Shown: positions 24,679 through 32,555, numbered from the stretch's first letter. The stretch: 59,269 bases of DNA from Hellea sp. (GCA_014238285.1 JABABK010000016.1:1-59269); one strand, 5' to 3'. A program made the numbers and translations. The notes: generated by a model not told the origin, from the sequence alone.

Positions 24679-25821
24679 CTACGCCGTCTCTGTAATCCAG
24701 CCGCCGCCTAGGACACGGGCTTGATTATTATCAGGTGCATAAAACACGCAGGCTTGTCCGGGCGATACACCTTCTTCAGGTTCATCTAAATGAATTGCCA
24801 GGCGGCCATCTTCCCACATAAAGGTCGCAGGCTCCGGCGGACGAGTTGAGCGAACTTTAACGCCGATTTTACGGCCCGACTGAGCTTCGCCCCAATCACC
24901 TTCTCCGATCCAGTTGATATCAGTCAAATATATAATGGAGCGCGCCAAAGCTTCTTTAGGCCCGACAATGACTTGCTTTTTCTCGGCATCTATTTTGACA
25001 ACATAAAGCGGATCCTGACCGGAACCATCTTTGAGGCCAAGGCCCCGGCGCTGTCCTATGGTATAATACATAATACCGCGATGCTGCCCTAGGACTGTTC
25101 CGTCCATATGAACCATATCGCCTGGATCAGCCGCATTCGGGCGTAATTTTTCAATCACATCCGTATATTTACCCGTCGGCACAAAACAAATATCTTGACT
25201 ATCAGGCTTGGCAGCGACTCTGAGACCGAATTCCACCGCGAGTTTTCGCGTTTCGCTTTTATCCATATTACCTAGGGGAAAGCGTAAAAAATCCAGTTGC
25301 GCATGGGTCGTTGCGAACAAAAAGTAGCTTTGATCTTTGCCATGATCATAACCCCGGTGCAGTTCAGGACCACTTGGTCCCATAATGCGCTTAATATAAT
25401 GTCCTGTCGCCATACAGTTCGCGCCAAGGTCTTTGGCCACTTTTAAAAGATCACGAAATTTGACCGTTTGATTACAACGCACGCAAGGAATAGGCGTCGC
25501 GCCTTTAAGATATGTATCGGCAAAATCCTGTATGACGCTTTCATTGAAATTACTTTCGTAATCTAAGACATAATGAGGAAAGTCCATCATCTCAGCCACG
25601 CGCTGAGCATCATAGATATCCTGACCTGCACAGCAGGCTTTTGCCTTTTGTATGGCGGCGCCGTGATCATAGAGCTGAAGCGTCACGCCAATGACGTCAT
25701 AACCCTCTTTGGCAAGCATAGCGGCGCAGACAGAGCTATCCACCCCGCCTGACATAGCCACAACCACCCGCGTCTCTGAGACGGGTTTGGCAAAGCCTAA
25801 AGAGTTAAGTTTTTCGCTCAT
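24679..25821 (-). CDS. mnmA: tRNA-specific 2-thiouridylase MnmA
   Basis: MnmA adds sulfur to U34 of Lys, Glu and Gln tRNAs. The 380-residue protein has the ATP-pyrophosphatase loop [18 protein letters not shown], the tRNA-recognition GHYIKR, the catalytic cysteines in [11 protein letters not shown] and [12 protein letters not shown], and GQRRGLGL in the central domain, followed by a C-terminal beta-barrel. Length and motifs are all as expected. An extra [16 protein letters not shown] stretch near residue 65 is typical of the alphaproteobacterial form. It is transcribed alone. Confidence 0.96.
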   Translation of the reverse strand: MSEKLNSLGFAKPVSETRVVVAMSGGVDSSVCAAMLAKEGYDVIGVTLQLYDHGAAIQKAKACCAGQDIYDAQRVAEMMDFPHYVLDYESNFNESVIQDFADTYLKGATPIPCVRCNQTVKFRDLLKVAKDLGANCMATGHYIKRIMGPSGPELHRGYDHGKDQSYFLFATTHAQLDFLRFPLGNMDKSETRKLAVEFGLRVAAKPDSQDICFVPTGKYTDVIEKLRPNAADPGDMVHMDGTVLGQHRGIMYYTIGQRRGLGLKDGSGQDPLYVVKIDAEKKQVIVGPKEALARSIIYLTDINWIGEGDWGEAQSGRKIGVKVRSTRPPEPATFMWEDGRLAIHLDEPEEGVSPGQACVFYAPDNNQARVLGGGWITETA

Positions 25822-25970
25822 AATTCACAATACTTATCAGTTTCACCGCAAAATAAGCGCTCAAAGACTAATTTTGATGGCTTAATTCGTTAATTTCGCG
25901 CCTCATATAAGGATGAATGTGTTGCAAGTCGAGACATCAACCTGTCCTACTAGGCAAAAAAGCCTCAATA

Positions 25971-26036
25971 GAATCAATACCTTATATTTTTGAAAGCCAA
26001 AAATTAACCATAGTTTACACTTGTTAACCTTGGTAA
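25971..26036 (+). promoter_or_regulatory. Probable CtrA and GANTC sites upstream of sciP
   Basis: The 320-bp gap before sciP contains TTAACCAT (26004-26011), a second TTAACC (26024-26029) followed by GGTAA (26032-26036), and a GAATC (25971-25975) that fits the CcrM methylation site GANTC. TTAACCAT resembles the CtrA half-site of Caulobacter, where sciP is a CtrA target. Nothing else recognisable lies in this gap. Confidence 0.6.
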
Positions 26037-26141
26037 ACGATTGTTTTTATTGAGTTTTTTCTCCTTCCTTAAACCCTTTTTAAGACACTCCAATTATAAG
26101 GATCATCTAAGGTGAAACTGAGAGAATTTAGGGGCATATAG

Positions 26142-26414
26142 ATGACCACTCAGAAAATGAAGAGAGAAAATGTTGTAATCGGTCCAGAGGGAACTCCTCT
26201 GACTCTAGCCGACTTACCCAAACCGGATACTGTCCGCTGGGTTATCCGCCGAAAAGCGGAAGTTGTTGCAGCTGTGCGCGGCGGACTACTAACCCTCGAA
26301 GGGGCTTGTAACCGTTACGGACTATCTGGCGAAGAGTTTTTATCATGGCAACGATCAATAGAATCCCATGGTATTTCTGGTCTCAGAACAACACGAATTC
26401 AGCATTACCGTTAA
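26142..26414 (+). CDS. sciP: SciP (DUF1153), CtrA-inhibiting cell-cycle regulator
   Basis: SciP is a small helix-turn-helix protein that, in Caulobacter, binds CtrA and blocks CtrA-activated transcription in the swarmer phase. The 90-residue protein matches the DUF1153 pattern: GPEGTPLTLADLPKPDTVRWVIRRKAEVVAAV, then GLLTLEGACNRYGLSGEEFLSWQ and a C-terminal SHGISGLRTTRIQHYR. Length and order are as in the Caulobacter protein (about 93 residues). It is transcribed alone and has likely CtrA sites upstream. ctrA itself is 6 kb away in this window. Confidence 0.93.
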   Translation: MTTQKMKRENVVIGPEGTPLTLADLPKPDTVRWVIRRKAEVVAAVRGGLLTLEGACNRYGLSGEEFLSWQRSIESHGISGLRTTRIQHYR

Positions 26415-26432
26415 GACACGGAAATGAAGACT

Positions 26433-26462
26433 AAAAAGCCGCCCCGTGAGGGCGGTTTTTTT
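26433..26462 (+). terminator. Terminator of sciP
   Basis: AAAAGCCGCCC and GGGCGGTTTTTTT form a strong stem with loop CGTGA, 18 bases past the sciP stop. Confidence 0.9.
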
Positions 26463-26506
26463 ATGCCTAAACCACATTGGCAGAACCATTAGAAAAGCCG
26501 CCTTGT

Positions 26507-26656
26507 TTATGAGGGCGACTTATGAGTCGATCGACCTCCGGCCAAAGTGTTGCCGATCACAAAGGCCATATCCGCTCCCGGCAAAGCAATGATACCGATA
26601 ACGAGAACAAGAAATGACCAGAGATGTCCGTGCTGGACAAAAGCAACAATTTCCAT
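26507..26656 (-). pseudogene. N-terminal remnant of a LysE/RhtB-type exporter
   Basis: A 49-codon frame reads MEIVAFVQHGHLWSFLVLVI, then ALPGADMAFVIGNTLAGGR, then the stop-bearing tail STHKSPS. This closely resembles the first helix and the PGPDM-x-x-V motif of LysE/RhtB amino-acid exporters, which are about 200 residues long. Here the frame ends just after the motif, and the remaining two thirds are missing. The gap to the WYL regulator has no further similarity. The Pro of PGPDM is Ala. It is best read as a truncated, non-functional remnant; a short real membrane peptide is less likely. Confidence 0.55.
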
Positions 26657-26721
26657 AAAGGGCTCTCAGAATAAACACTGGCAACACTTAGCATGAGTTA
26701 CTTGACAAATGCCGTCATGAT

Positions 26722-27672
26722 TTAATTGACATATTTTTTTGAGATCTGAGAAATTTCGCTTTGCAAAGCTTTGCGAAGGACTGCGGGTTCAATGACCTCC
26801 GCCTCGGCTCCAAGAGAGAGAATTTCTCGCACTGCGCTGGTTTCGTCTTCAACAGCCAATTCGACATCACTAACGTCAGATCGATCTTTAACAGGTAAAA
26901 TCTCGATAGGACTAAGCCCCATATTGATCAGAAGTCTTAAACCCCTCGATGTGACTCTCAAGTGGGCGCGATCAGATCTAATCCTCGTTTCAAATTTTTG
27001 CGTCCAGTCCGCCCAAAATCCGCTGACGTCAAAATCAGCGGGGCGGTTAAACTTCCCGTCGAGTAAATTCAAGTCTCTTACGTTCGCGATCCTATAGACA
27101 CGAATAGATTCAGCGCGCCCAATCAAATACCAAACCCCCGCCTTCAAAACGATGGCGATTGGATCCAAATTACGCTGCACGCGGCCTTTCCAGCCATCAT
27201 AACATATCGAAATTCGCTGATCCGCCCAAACGGCCTTTGCGATCTGCGTAACAAAGGGCGTTACGTCCTTTTGTCGGTACCAACCGAGAGGATCAAGATG
27301 GAAACGGTCCGCCACCAATGCGGCTTTCGCGCGAGTAGGCTCGGGCAAAGCGGCCATAAGTTTGCGTTCAGTTTGCGACAAAGCATCCTTCAATCCCAGG
27401 TCATCAAGTGCTGTTCCTATGCCTGACAACATCAAAGCGCTCGCTTCATCCTTATCGAGCCCAGTCAGCCGGGTTTGGTAGCCGTCGAGTAAACGAAACC
27501 CGCCCTGACGCCCTCGTTCGGCATAAATCGGCACACCAGCAGCACTCAACTCGTCCACGTCCCTATGGATCGTTCTTGCAGATACCTCCAACTCTTCAGC
27601 AAGTTGATCTGCCGTCCGATGCTTGCGAGCCTGCAAGATCATTAAGATTGACAATAGGCGTGAAGCTTTCAT
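26722..27672 (-). CDS. WYL-domain transcriptional regulator with HTH_11 domain
   Basis: A 316-residue repressor-type protein. An HTH_11 domain (ADQLAEELEVSARTIHRDVDELSAAGVPIYAERGRQGGFRL) is followed by the WYL ligand-sensing domain (residues about 140-220) with AVWADQRISICYDG and AGVWYLIGRA, and a C-terminal WCX extension. The ATG at 27672 is chosen over a TTG at 27684. It is divergent from the two-gene operon at 27860-28971, and inverted repeats of the TGACA/TGTCA type lie between them, so it probably controls that operon and itself. Confidence 0.9.
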   Translation of the reverse strand: MKASRLLSILMILQARKHRTADQLAEELEVSARTIHRDVDELSAAGVPIYAERGRQGGFRLLDGYQTRLTGLDKDEASALMLSGIGTALDDLGLKDALSQTERKLMAALPEPTRAKAALVADRFHLDPLGWYRQKDVTPFVTQIAKAVWADQRISICYDGWKGRVQRNLDPIAIVLKAGVWYLIGRAESIRVYRIANVRDLNLLDGKFNRPADFDVSGFWADWTQKFETRIRSDRAHLRVTSRGLRLLINMGLSPIEILPVKDRSDVSDVELAVEDETSAVREILSLGAEAEVIEPAVLRKALQSEISQISKKYVN

Positions 27673-27688
27673 GAAAAATCCCAAATAT

Positions 27689-27812
27689 GACAGACTGCCC
27701 TGTCGTTAAGACACCGATGCATTCTCGCTATTTGGGCCGCACCTTCATCGTAAAAAGCAACATTGTGTGTTTTCACAAGCAGCTCAAATAAATCATGACA
27801 TCATTTGTCATG
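27689..27812. promoter_or_regulatory. Two inverted repeats, likely operators of the WYL regulator
   Basis: CATGACA (27794-27800) and TGTCATG (27806-27812) form a perfect 7-bp inverted repeat with spacer TCATT. A second, shorter one, GACAG (27689-27693) and CTGTC (27700-27704), lies close to the regulator start. The first is 48 bases before the start of the divergent operon. Confidence 0.6.
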
Positions 27813-27859
27813 TTTACTTTGCTAAGGTTCGAAAGTCACCAAAAAACGAGGGAAATAGA

Positions 27860-28351
27860 ATGAACAAAATGTCTGAAGTCATACAAGTCAGCCCAGCCTA
27901 TAGGCATTACCAGAAGAGGATCTACGGCCACGGTGTCATCCAGCCCGAAAACAACCGTCTGAAATGGTATGACATCACCCGCGGTAGAGACCCTATTGAA
28001 CAATCGATCCGCGATCTTGCGCAAGGCTTTCTTTCACGCCAGACAACATTAGGTGGTATTCCATCGGCGCAAGAGTTGGGTTTCGTTTTTTTGCATCGAT
28101 GCGGTGAGGGTTTCTATTTTCTGGGACTGTGTACGTGGCGGAAAAATAATGAACTTTGGAAAACTATCTTCTACTTTGATCCCGGGAAGACGGAGGATTT
28201 TGCGCTCTTCCCGCAGAATGGACCGCACAAAGACACATTCTGTGTCTGGGAACTGGCTGTCGTGTCCCATGAAACGCTGGCATGGACGACCTATTTGCTA
28301 TCGGATCGGACCCCCCAAGATGAAGACACATATTTGAAGACCATCATTTAA
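27860..28351 (+). CDS. Conserved-looking cytoplasmic protein of unknown function
   Basis: A 163-residue soluble protein with no recognisable domain. It is rich in aromatic residues (YRHYQKRIYGHGV, CGEGFYFLGLCTWRKNNELWKTIFYFD). The ATG at 27860 is chosen because GAGGG lies 7 bases upstream; the longer frame to 27767 has no ribosome site. It overlaps the next gene by one base (TAATG), so the two are translationally coupled, and both are probably controlled by the divergent WYL regulator. I make no functional call. Confidence 0.65.
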   Translation: MNKMSEVIQVSPAYRHYQKRIYGHGVIQPENNRLKWYDITRGRDPIEQSIRDLAQGFLSRQTTLGGIPSAQELGFVFLHRCGEGFYFLGLCTWRKNNELWKTIFYFDPGKTEDFALFPQNGPHKDTFCVWELAVVSHETLAWTTYLLSDRTPQDEDTYLKTII

Positions 28352-28971
28352 TGACCGGAACACTCAAACGCAGACAAGTGTTACAAGGGGGAGCCGTTCT
28401 CCTCACTACAGTGCTGGGCGGCGCCGCCCCAGCACACGCAAGAAAACCCAAAACAGCAATAGAAGAGACGACCATGGATACAAATTACACACCCACCGGA
28501 AAAGGTATCGTAACAGGAAAGGGCGTGGGCGACTTCGATTTTCTCAAAGGCAATTGGCATATCCGGCATAAGAGACTGAAAGATCGTAGCAAGGATGTTT
28601 GGCATGATTTCGAAAGCAGTGCGACCGTCCACCGCGTGCTCGATGGAATGGGGAGTGTTGAAGAACTGCGAAAAGCTGATGGCAGCTATATGGGGATGGG
28701 GGTCCGCGTCTGGCTGCCCGAAAAGGAAAAATGGGCTGACCATTGGACGAGTGCAGGTAACGGCGTTGTCAATGCTCCCCAATTAGGTAATTTTATCGAT
28801 GGCGAGGGAGTTTTCATTTCTGAGCAGGAAGTGGACGGCATAAATTGGCAATATCGTGGTGTGTGGGATCAGATAACTTCGGAAAGTTGCCGCTGGCATC
28901 AGTCGGCGTCGAAGGACGGCGGCAATAGCTGGGAATGGAACTGGTGGATGGAATGGACGCGGCAGAGCTAG
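28351..28971 (+). CDS. Tat-signal, DUF1579-like exported protein
   Basis: A 206-residue protein with a twin-arginine signal (MTGTLKRRQVLQGGAV, hydrophobic stretch, then APAHA-RKP). The mature region starts GVGDFDFLKGNWHIRHKRL and contains WHDFESSATVHRVLDGMGSVEEL and WQYRGVWDQITSESCRWHQSASKDGG. This resembles the small lipocalin-like beta-barrel proteins of the DUF1579 type, whose function is unknown. The export signal implies action in the periplasm, unlike its coupled partner. Second gene of the putative WYL-controlled operon. Confidence 0.65.
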   Translation: MTGTLKRRQVLQGGAVLLTTVLGGAAPAHARKPKTAIEETTMDTNYTPTGKGIVTGKGVGDFDFLKGNWHIRHKRLKDRSKDVWHDFESSATVHRVLDGMGSVEELRKADGSYMGMGVRVWLPEKEKWADHWTSAGNGVVNAPQLGNFIDGEGVFISEQEVDGINWQYRGVWDQITSESCRWHQSASKDGGNSWEWNWWMEWTRQS

Positions 28972-29351
28972 TCCAGCACATTGTGAATTAGAAATGGTAG
29001 CCGTACAACCGACTTTCAGGGATGGCTTGATACACATAGCGGATTTTTAAACTAGATACATCACCTATTACTTTAACGTCCGCTTTTGGAGAAAAGCGGA
29101 GATTAGTTAAGCGTCCTATTTTGCGTTTTAAGCCGCTCGTCTAATGCCCGCTTTGCCTCCACAAAACGCCTACCATATAGCTTGAAATAACTCGCTTTAA
29201 GGAAAATAACAAACACACTATTTCTTAACTATAAACACAAGAAACCATTTCTTAAGCCTGCTACTTAGACCTGCTTTAAGACCTTCGCGCTAAACAGACA
29301 TCAACGCCGCATTAGACGGCAAGCTGAGTGGACAGCAAAGGGTGTTAGACA
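28972..29351. other. Gap with two alternative hairpins upstream of the MinD-like gene
   Basis: No coding frame is convincing here. TCCGCTTTT (29079-29087) and AAAAGCGGA (29092-29100) form a perfect 9-bp hairpin with loop GGAG. The right arm overlaps AAGCGGAGATTAG (29094-29106), which can instead pair with CTAATGCCCGCTT (29141-29153) at 11 of 13 positions. The two structures exclude each other. The nearest start is at 29352, after AAAGGG. Confidence 0.45.
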
Positions 29352-30038
29352 ATGGCGCAAAAAAACGCAAAATCACTGAACGAACCAAAGCGGCAGCTCA
29401 TACCCGTATTTGCTGCAAGTTCTGGTCTTGATCATGTCTCTATGACCTTATCTTTAGCCAAAGCAGCTGCGGCTCGCGGCGAAACAGTTTTAATGCTGGA
29501 CTGCCAACAAGGCGCGCTCATGGACGCCGCTGGCATTGTTTATCATAAAACTCTAGCCGATGTATTTTTCCGCGGCGCAGAGATGAGCGACGTTAAATAT
29601 GTCACCGCGAATGAGCATTTCACAGCGCTCGCGGCTGGCAATATGAGCCTTGATATACTCCTTGGAAGCCTTGCCGCTTTATCTCTGGATTATGACTGGG
29701 TTTTCGTGGGTGTGCCCGAAGGCTGCACGCCGGCTCATGTCCGGCTAGCCGGCGCGGCCGATACCAGCCTGTTATGTTATTCATCCGACGGTGATAAGTT
29801 CATGCGCGCTTACTGGATGATGGAAGCTGTTCGTCGGCGTCATCCGGATTTTGATCCGATGTTGATGTCTTTTGGCCCGGCTAAAGGCGCCAATGAAGCC
29901 GCGCTTATGCTGATTGAAACCATTAAAGATTTCCTCGGCGCCCCGCCGCCTTATATCGGACATGGCAGTGACCCTTGGATCGCGCCTAAAGCCCTCGTCA
30001 ATATGATTGATTTGGCCAAGTTCGAAAAAGCAGCTTAA
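29352..30038 (+). CDS. MinD/ParA-like protein with degenerate P-loop
   Basis: A 228-residue protein with the strand-helix rhythm of the MinD/ParA/FlhG fold. Residues about 17-45 read PVFAASSGLDHVSMTLSL, then AAAARGETVLMLDCQQG, where the deviant Walker A (KGGxGKT) is expected. Both the first Lys and the GKT are missing, but the following helix and the LMLDCQQGA strand (A-prime motif) are kept. A Walker-B-like strand is YDWVFVGVPEG. It may still bind nucleotide weakly, or act as a partner protein. The flagellar and cell-cycle genes nearby are suggestive, not decisive. Confidence 0.6.
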   Translation: MAQKNAKSLNEPKRQLIPVFAASSGLDHVSMTLSLAKAAAARGETVLMLDCQQGALMDAAGIVYHKTLADVFFRGAEMSDVKYVTANEHFTALAAGNMSLDILLGSLAALSLDYDWVFVGVPEGCTPAHVRLAGAADTSLLCYSSDGDKFMRAYWMMEAVRRRHPDFDPMLMSFGPAKGANEAALMLIETIKDFLGAPPPYIGHGSDPWIAPKALVNMIDLAKFEKAA

Positions 30039-30131
30039 AAGCTCACAAAACTTCATTACAATCTGTTTAGACGCGACGGGTTTTGCCGCGTCACACGTTT
30101 AGTGTTATAGATGAACAATGGAGATCCATCG

Positions 30132-30779
30132 ATGACACGTACAATAATTTTATCCCTTACCGGGGCTCTGATGCTTTCAACGGCAGCTTTTTCGGCACAA
30201 GCCAAGCCCAATGCTGACACAAATGCCGATGGCATGATCACACAATCTGAATTTACAGCTGTAGCCCAAGCCCGGTTTGATAAAACCGATGCTAACAATG
30301 ATGGGTATATTTCAAAAACTGAACAAGATTCAGCCAAAGATCATCATAAAACAGAAAAAATGGCCGAACATTTTGATCGCCTGGATCAAGATGCAGATGG
30401 TTTTATATCCCGAACCGAATTTGAATCTGGTATTGATGAAAGACGCGATCGCCATAAAGATCGCCGCTTAGAGAAAATGGACATTAATCAAGACGGCGAA
30501 ATCACCCGTGAAGACCGCGCCCAAATGCGTGAGCAATTTGAAGATCGGCGCGAAAAGATGGCCGAACATCGTGGAAGGATGGACGGAAAAATGAGTGGTC
30601 GTCAAGACCATTGGGATCGTATCGACACCAATAGTGATGGATTAATTTCTGCCCAAGAGCATATCACCGGCGCCAATAAGATGTTTGAACATTTAGATGC
30701 CAATGGCGACGGCGTCCTCAGCGAAGGCGAAGGCATGCGGCGACAAAAGCGAAAACGCGGCCGGTTTTTCCGGCGATAG
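30132..30779 (+). CDS. Exported EF-hand calcium-binding protein
   Basis: A 215-residue protein with a signal peptide (MTRTIILSLTGALMLS, cleavage near SAQA-KPN). At least six EF-hand loops are visible: DTNADGMITQSE (29-40), DANNDGYISKTE (53-64), DQDADGFISRTE (85-96), then DINQDGEITRED, DTNSDGLISAQE and DANGDGVLSEGE. Between them lie very charged helices rich in Arg, Lys and Asp. ATG at 30132 follows GGAG by 8 bases; the longer frame has no signal. Calcium binding in the periplasm is the likely property. Nineteen bases downstream an ECF sigma gene begins, so it may be the sigma factor's sensor or target. Confidence 0.85.
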   Translation: MTRTIILSLTGALMLSTAAFSAQAKPNADTNADGMITQSEFTAVAQARFDKTDANNDGYISKTEQDSAKDHHKTEKMAEHFDRLDQDADGFISRTEFESGIDERRDRHKDRRLEKMDINQDGEITREDRAQMREQFEDRREKMAEHRGRMDGKMSGRQDHWDRIDTNSDGLISAQEHITGANKMFEHLDANGDGVLSEGEGMRRQKRKRGRFFRR

Positions 30780-30798
30780 ACCCGAGAAAGATTAAGCT

Positions 30799-31377
30799 TT
30801 GTTAAGAGCTATACAAAATAAATTGTCATCCGGGCGTGATCCGGATGACGATATCATTCCGAAAATAGCCAAAGGTGATCAACGTGCCTTTGCTGTTTTA
30901 GTGGATCGGCATGTGAGATCTTTGTCGGCCCTTTGCGCGCAGATGGTTGGTGATGTCCATAATGCAGAAGATATCACGCAAACAGTCTTTCTTAAAACAT
31001 GGCAAATGCTACCCAATTGGCAGCCGGGTCAAGCCAAGTTAATTACTTGGATGCGCCGGGTCGCCACCAATCAGTGCTTGGACCACCTTCGCAAACACAA
31101 GCCAATCTACACGGACAATGTTCCCGATAGTCCGGCGTCAGATCCAAACCCGGAAGACCATATGGCCGAAACCCAGCATACAGACTGGGTCAAAGAAAAG
31201 CTTGAATTGGTACCAGAGCGTCAAAAAATGGCTCTGACATTGTTTTATTACCAAGAGCTTTCACAAAAAGAGAGTGCCGAGACCATGAATATATCGCTAG
31301 GTGCATTTGAGTCTCTGTTAAGACGAGCCAGAACGACCTTAAAACAACATATTCAAAACGAGGCGAAACCACTATGA
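30799..31377 (+). CDS. ECF-type RNA polymerase sigma factor
   Basis: A 192-residue sigma-70 family protein without region 1 and without sigma3, so extracytoplasmic-function type. Region 2 shows FAVLVDRHVRSLSALCAQMV, DAEDITQ-like HNAEDITQTVFLKTWQ and TWMRRVATNQCLDHLRK. Region 4 shows LVPERQKMALTLFYYQELSQKESAETM and the recognition helix GAFESLLRRARTTLKQH. TTG is the start at 30799, with GAGAAAG upstream. Its stop overlaps the next ORF (ATGA), a small membrane protein that looks like its anti-sigma factor. Its regulon is unknown. Confidence 0.9.
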   Translation: MLRAIQNKLSSGRDPDDDIIPKIAKGDQRAFAVLVDRHVRSLSALCAQMVGDVHNAEDITQTVFLKTWQMLPNWQPGQAKLITWMRRVATNQCLDHLRKHKPIYTDNVPDSPASDPNPEDHMAETQHTDWVKEKLELVPERQKMALTLFYYQELSQKESAETMNISLGAFESLLRRARTTLKQHIQNEAKPL

Positions 31378-31841
31378 CACAAGATGAATTTACAGTTCTT
31401 ATGGATACGTATGGGGCCAACCGCGAAAGATGGCCTGTATCTTCAAAGCCAGGCGCATTGGCTTTCATAAAAGACCAGCCGGCTATCGCTGATCCGCTCC
31501 TTTTAGAAGCTCGCAAGCTTGATGAAGCTTTGGATGCAGCGCGAATAACGCCGGGAACAGATATGCTCAAAGCGCGAATATTAAATGAGGTCAGTCAGTT
31601 ACCGTCTAATCAACCCGCTTCTACGCAGCCCGCAAATTCTAACCCAGGAATGAAATACCGCGCCGTTGCCGCCATGATGGCCATATCATTTGTGCTAGGA
31701 TTTGCCGGGGCCAATTATATGCAGCCCAATAATTCCAGCGCAAGCGAAGCCGTCATGGTTGATAATGAATGGGAAGAATTCGCCGACGAGTATGGCATGG
31801 GCGATGTCTATGAATGGGTCGAGCAAGACGCCCTTCCATAA
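31374..31841 (+). CDS. Putative anti-sigma factor, single membrane span
   Basis: A 155-residue protein that overlaps the sigma gene by four bases (ATGA), the usual arrangement of sigma and anti-sigma. The N-terminal part is soluble (DEFTVLMDTYGANRERWPV), a single membrane helix spans about residues 96-114 (AVAAMMAISFVLGFAGANY), and the tail is acidic (VDNEWEEFADEYGMGDVYEW). The N-terminal region would bind the sigma factor in the cytoplasm. It has no obvious zinc-binding HxxxCxxC motif, so it differs from the ZAS group. The function is inferred from position and topology. Confidence 0.65.
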   Translation: MTQDEFTVLMDTYGANRERWPVSSKPGALAFIKDQPAIADPLLLEARKLDEALDAARITPGTDMLKARILNEVSQLPSNQPASTQPANSNPGMKYRAVAAMMAISFVLGFAGANYMQPNNSSASEAVMVDNEWEEFADEYGMGDVYEWVEQDALP

Positions 31842-31854
31842 TAGGGTATGGCAC

Positions 31855-31887
31855 ATAAAAAATGACGGGATTTAAAATCCCGTCATT
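31855..31887 (-). terminator. Terminator between the anti-sigma gene and fliJ
   Basis: AATGACGGGATTT and AAATCCCGTCATT form a 13-bp stem around one base. The T-run lies on the minus strand, so it mainly ends the minus-strand fliJ transcript, although the stem could serve the plus-strand operon too. Confidence 0.8.
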
Positions 31888-31934
31888 CGCTCCCAGTTCA
31901 CCCCACTGGTATGTTCGTAAATTTGGTAACTTAC

Positions 31935-32306
31935 TTAGGCGCCGCGTTTCATGCGTCTTTCAGCTTTCATCGCCATTTGACGCGCTCTGACACGTTCAAA
32001 ACTATCCAAAGCTTCGAGGGCCATTTGTAATTCGTTTGAAAGATTGCCTTGCTGAGAGCCAATATCTTCTAAAGAAGACCGAAGATTGATTTTTCTGGCA
32101 ATAACAGACTGGGCATATGACCCATAAGCCACAAAACCTTCTTTCGTGGCATCAGCATCGACCTGCTCTTCAGGGACGCTATCATTTAATTTTCGGATTT
32201 GACGCTCGAGATCTTCTCTCGTCGCCTCTAATACTGCAATTCTTTTTTGGAGTTCTTCAATCGCAAACCGCGTTTGACGTACACCCCTTTCCATGGACTG
32301 ACTCAT
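31935..32306 (-). CDS. fliJ: FliJ-like flagellar export chaperone
   Basis: A 123-residue, almost entirely helical protein with heptad repeats (RFAIEELQKRIAVLEATREDLERQI, then QGNLSNELQMALEALDSFERVRARQMAMKAER) and a basic C-terminus. This matches FliJ, the coiled-coil stalk of the flagellar type III export ATPase FliI, which carries out the same function as the gamma subunit in F-ATPase. The ATG at 32306 is preceded by GGTGAGG. No fliI is next to it in this window, unusual for the gene. The divergent position to ctrA supports a flagellar role. Any other small coiled coil is a possible alternative. Confidence 0.7.
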   Translation of the reverse strand: MSQSMERGVRQTRFAIEELQKRIAVLEATREDLERQIRKLNDSVPEEQVDADATKEGFVAYGSYAQSVIARKINLRSSLEDIGSQQGNLSNELQMALEALDSFERVRARQMAMKAERRMKRGA

Positions 32307-32462
32307 TAACCTCACCTAACCTAACTAATTGGGGTTTTCCCCTTATGGGTCTTTAATAGGGTAGTTTGATTACGGTCTGGTAAAGATGGAGCGGAAAATT
32401 TCCGGTTTTTTAGCAATAAAGTTAAGCTTCGCGCAAAAAACGTTAAGAAACCTACATTATTG

Positions 32463-32539
32463 TTAACACTTGATTTACGGGATTCCCCTAACAGAGAATA
32501 TGAGTTAACCATATCTCTATACGTTTTAGAGAGTGATTC
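32463..32539. promoter_or_regulatory. fliJ-ctrA divergent promoter region with CtrA-type and GANTC sites
   Basis: Between the two genes are TTAACACT (32463-32470), TTAACCAT (32505-32512), GATTC (32481-32485) and a second GATTC (32535-32539). TTAACCAT is the CtrA half-site found again upstream of sciP. GANTC in a ctrA promoter is how the CcrM methylation state times ctrA transcription in Caulobacter. Half-sites lie 40-90 bp upstream of the ctrA start, where autoregulation would act. Confidence 0.6.
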
Positions 32540-32555
32540 GCCGGGAGGTAAGTAT

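Noticed and set aside
28783-29037. Minus-strand ORF over the end of the DUF1579-like gene
   Set aside because: Overlaps a well-supported gene on the other strand and shows no domain.
29079-29153. Riboswitch call for the leader hairpins
   Set aside because: No known aptamer pattern or terminator was seen, so only an alternative structure is reported.
31855-31887. Perfect palindrome as a replication or attachment site
   Set aside because: It has a T-run on one side and sits between convergent genes, typical of a terminator.
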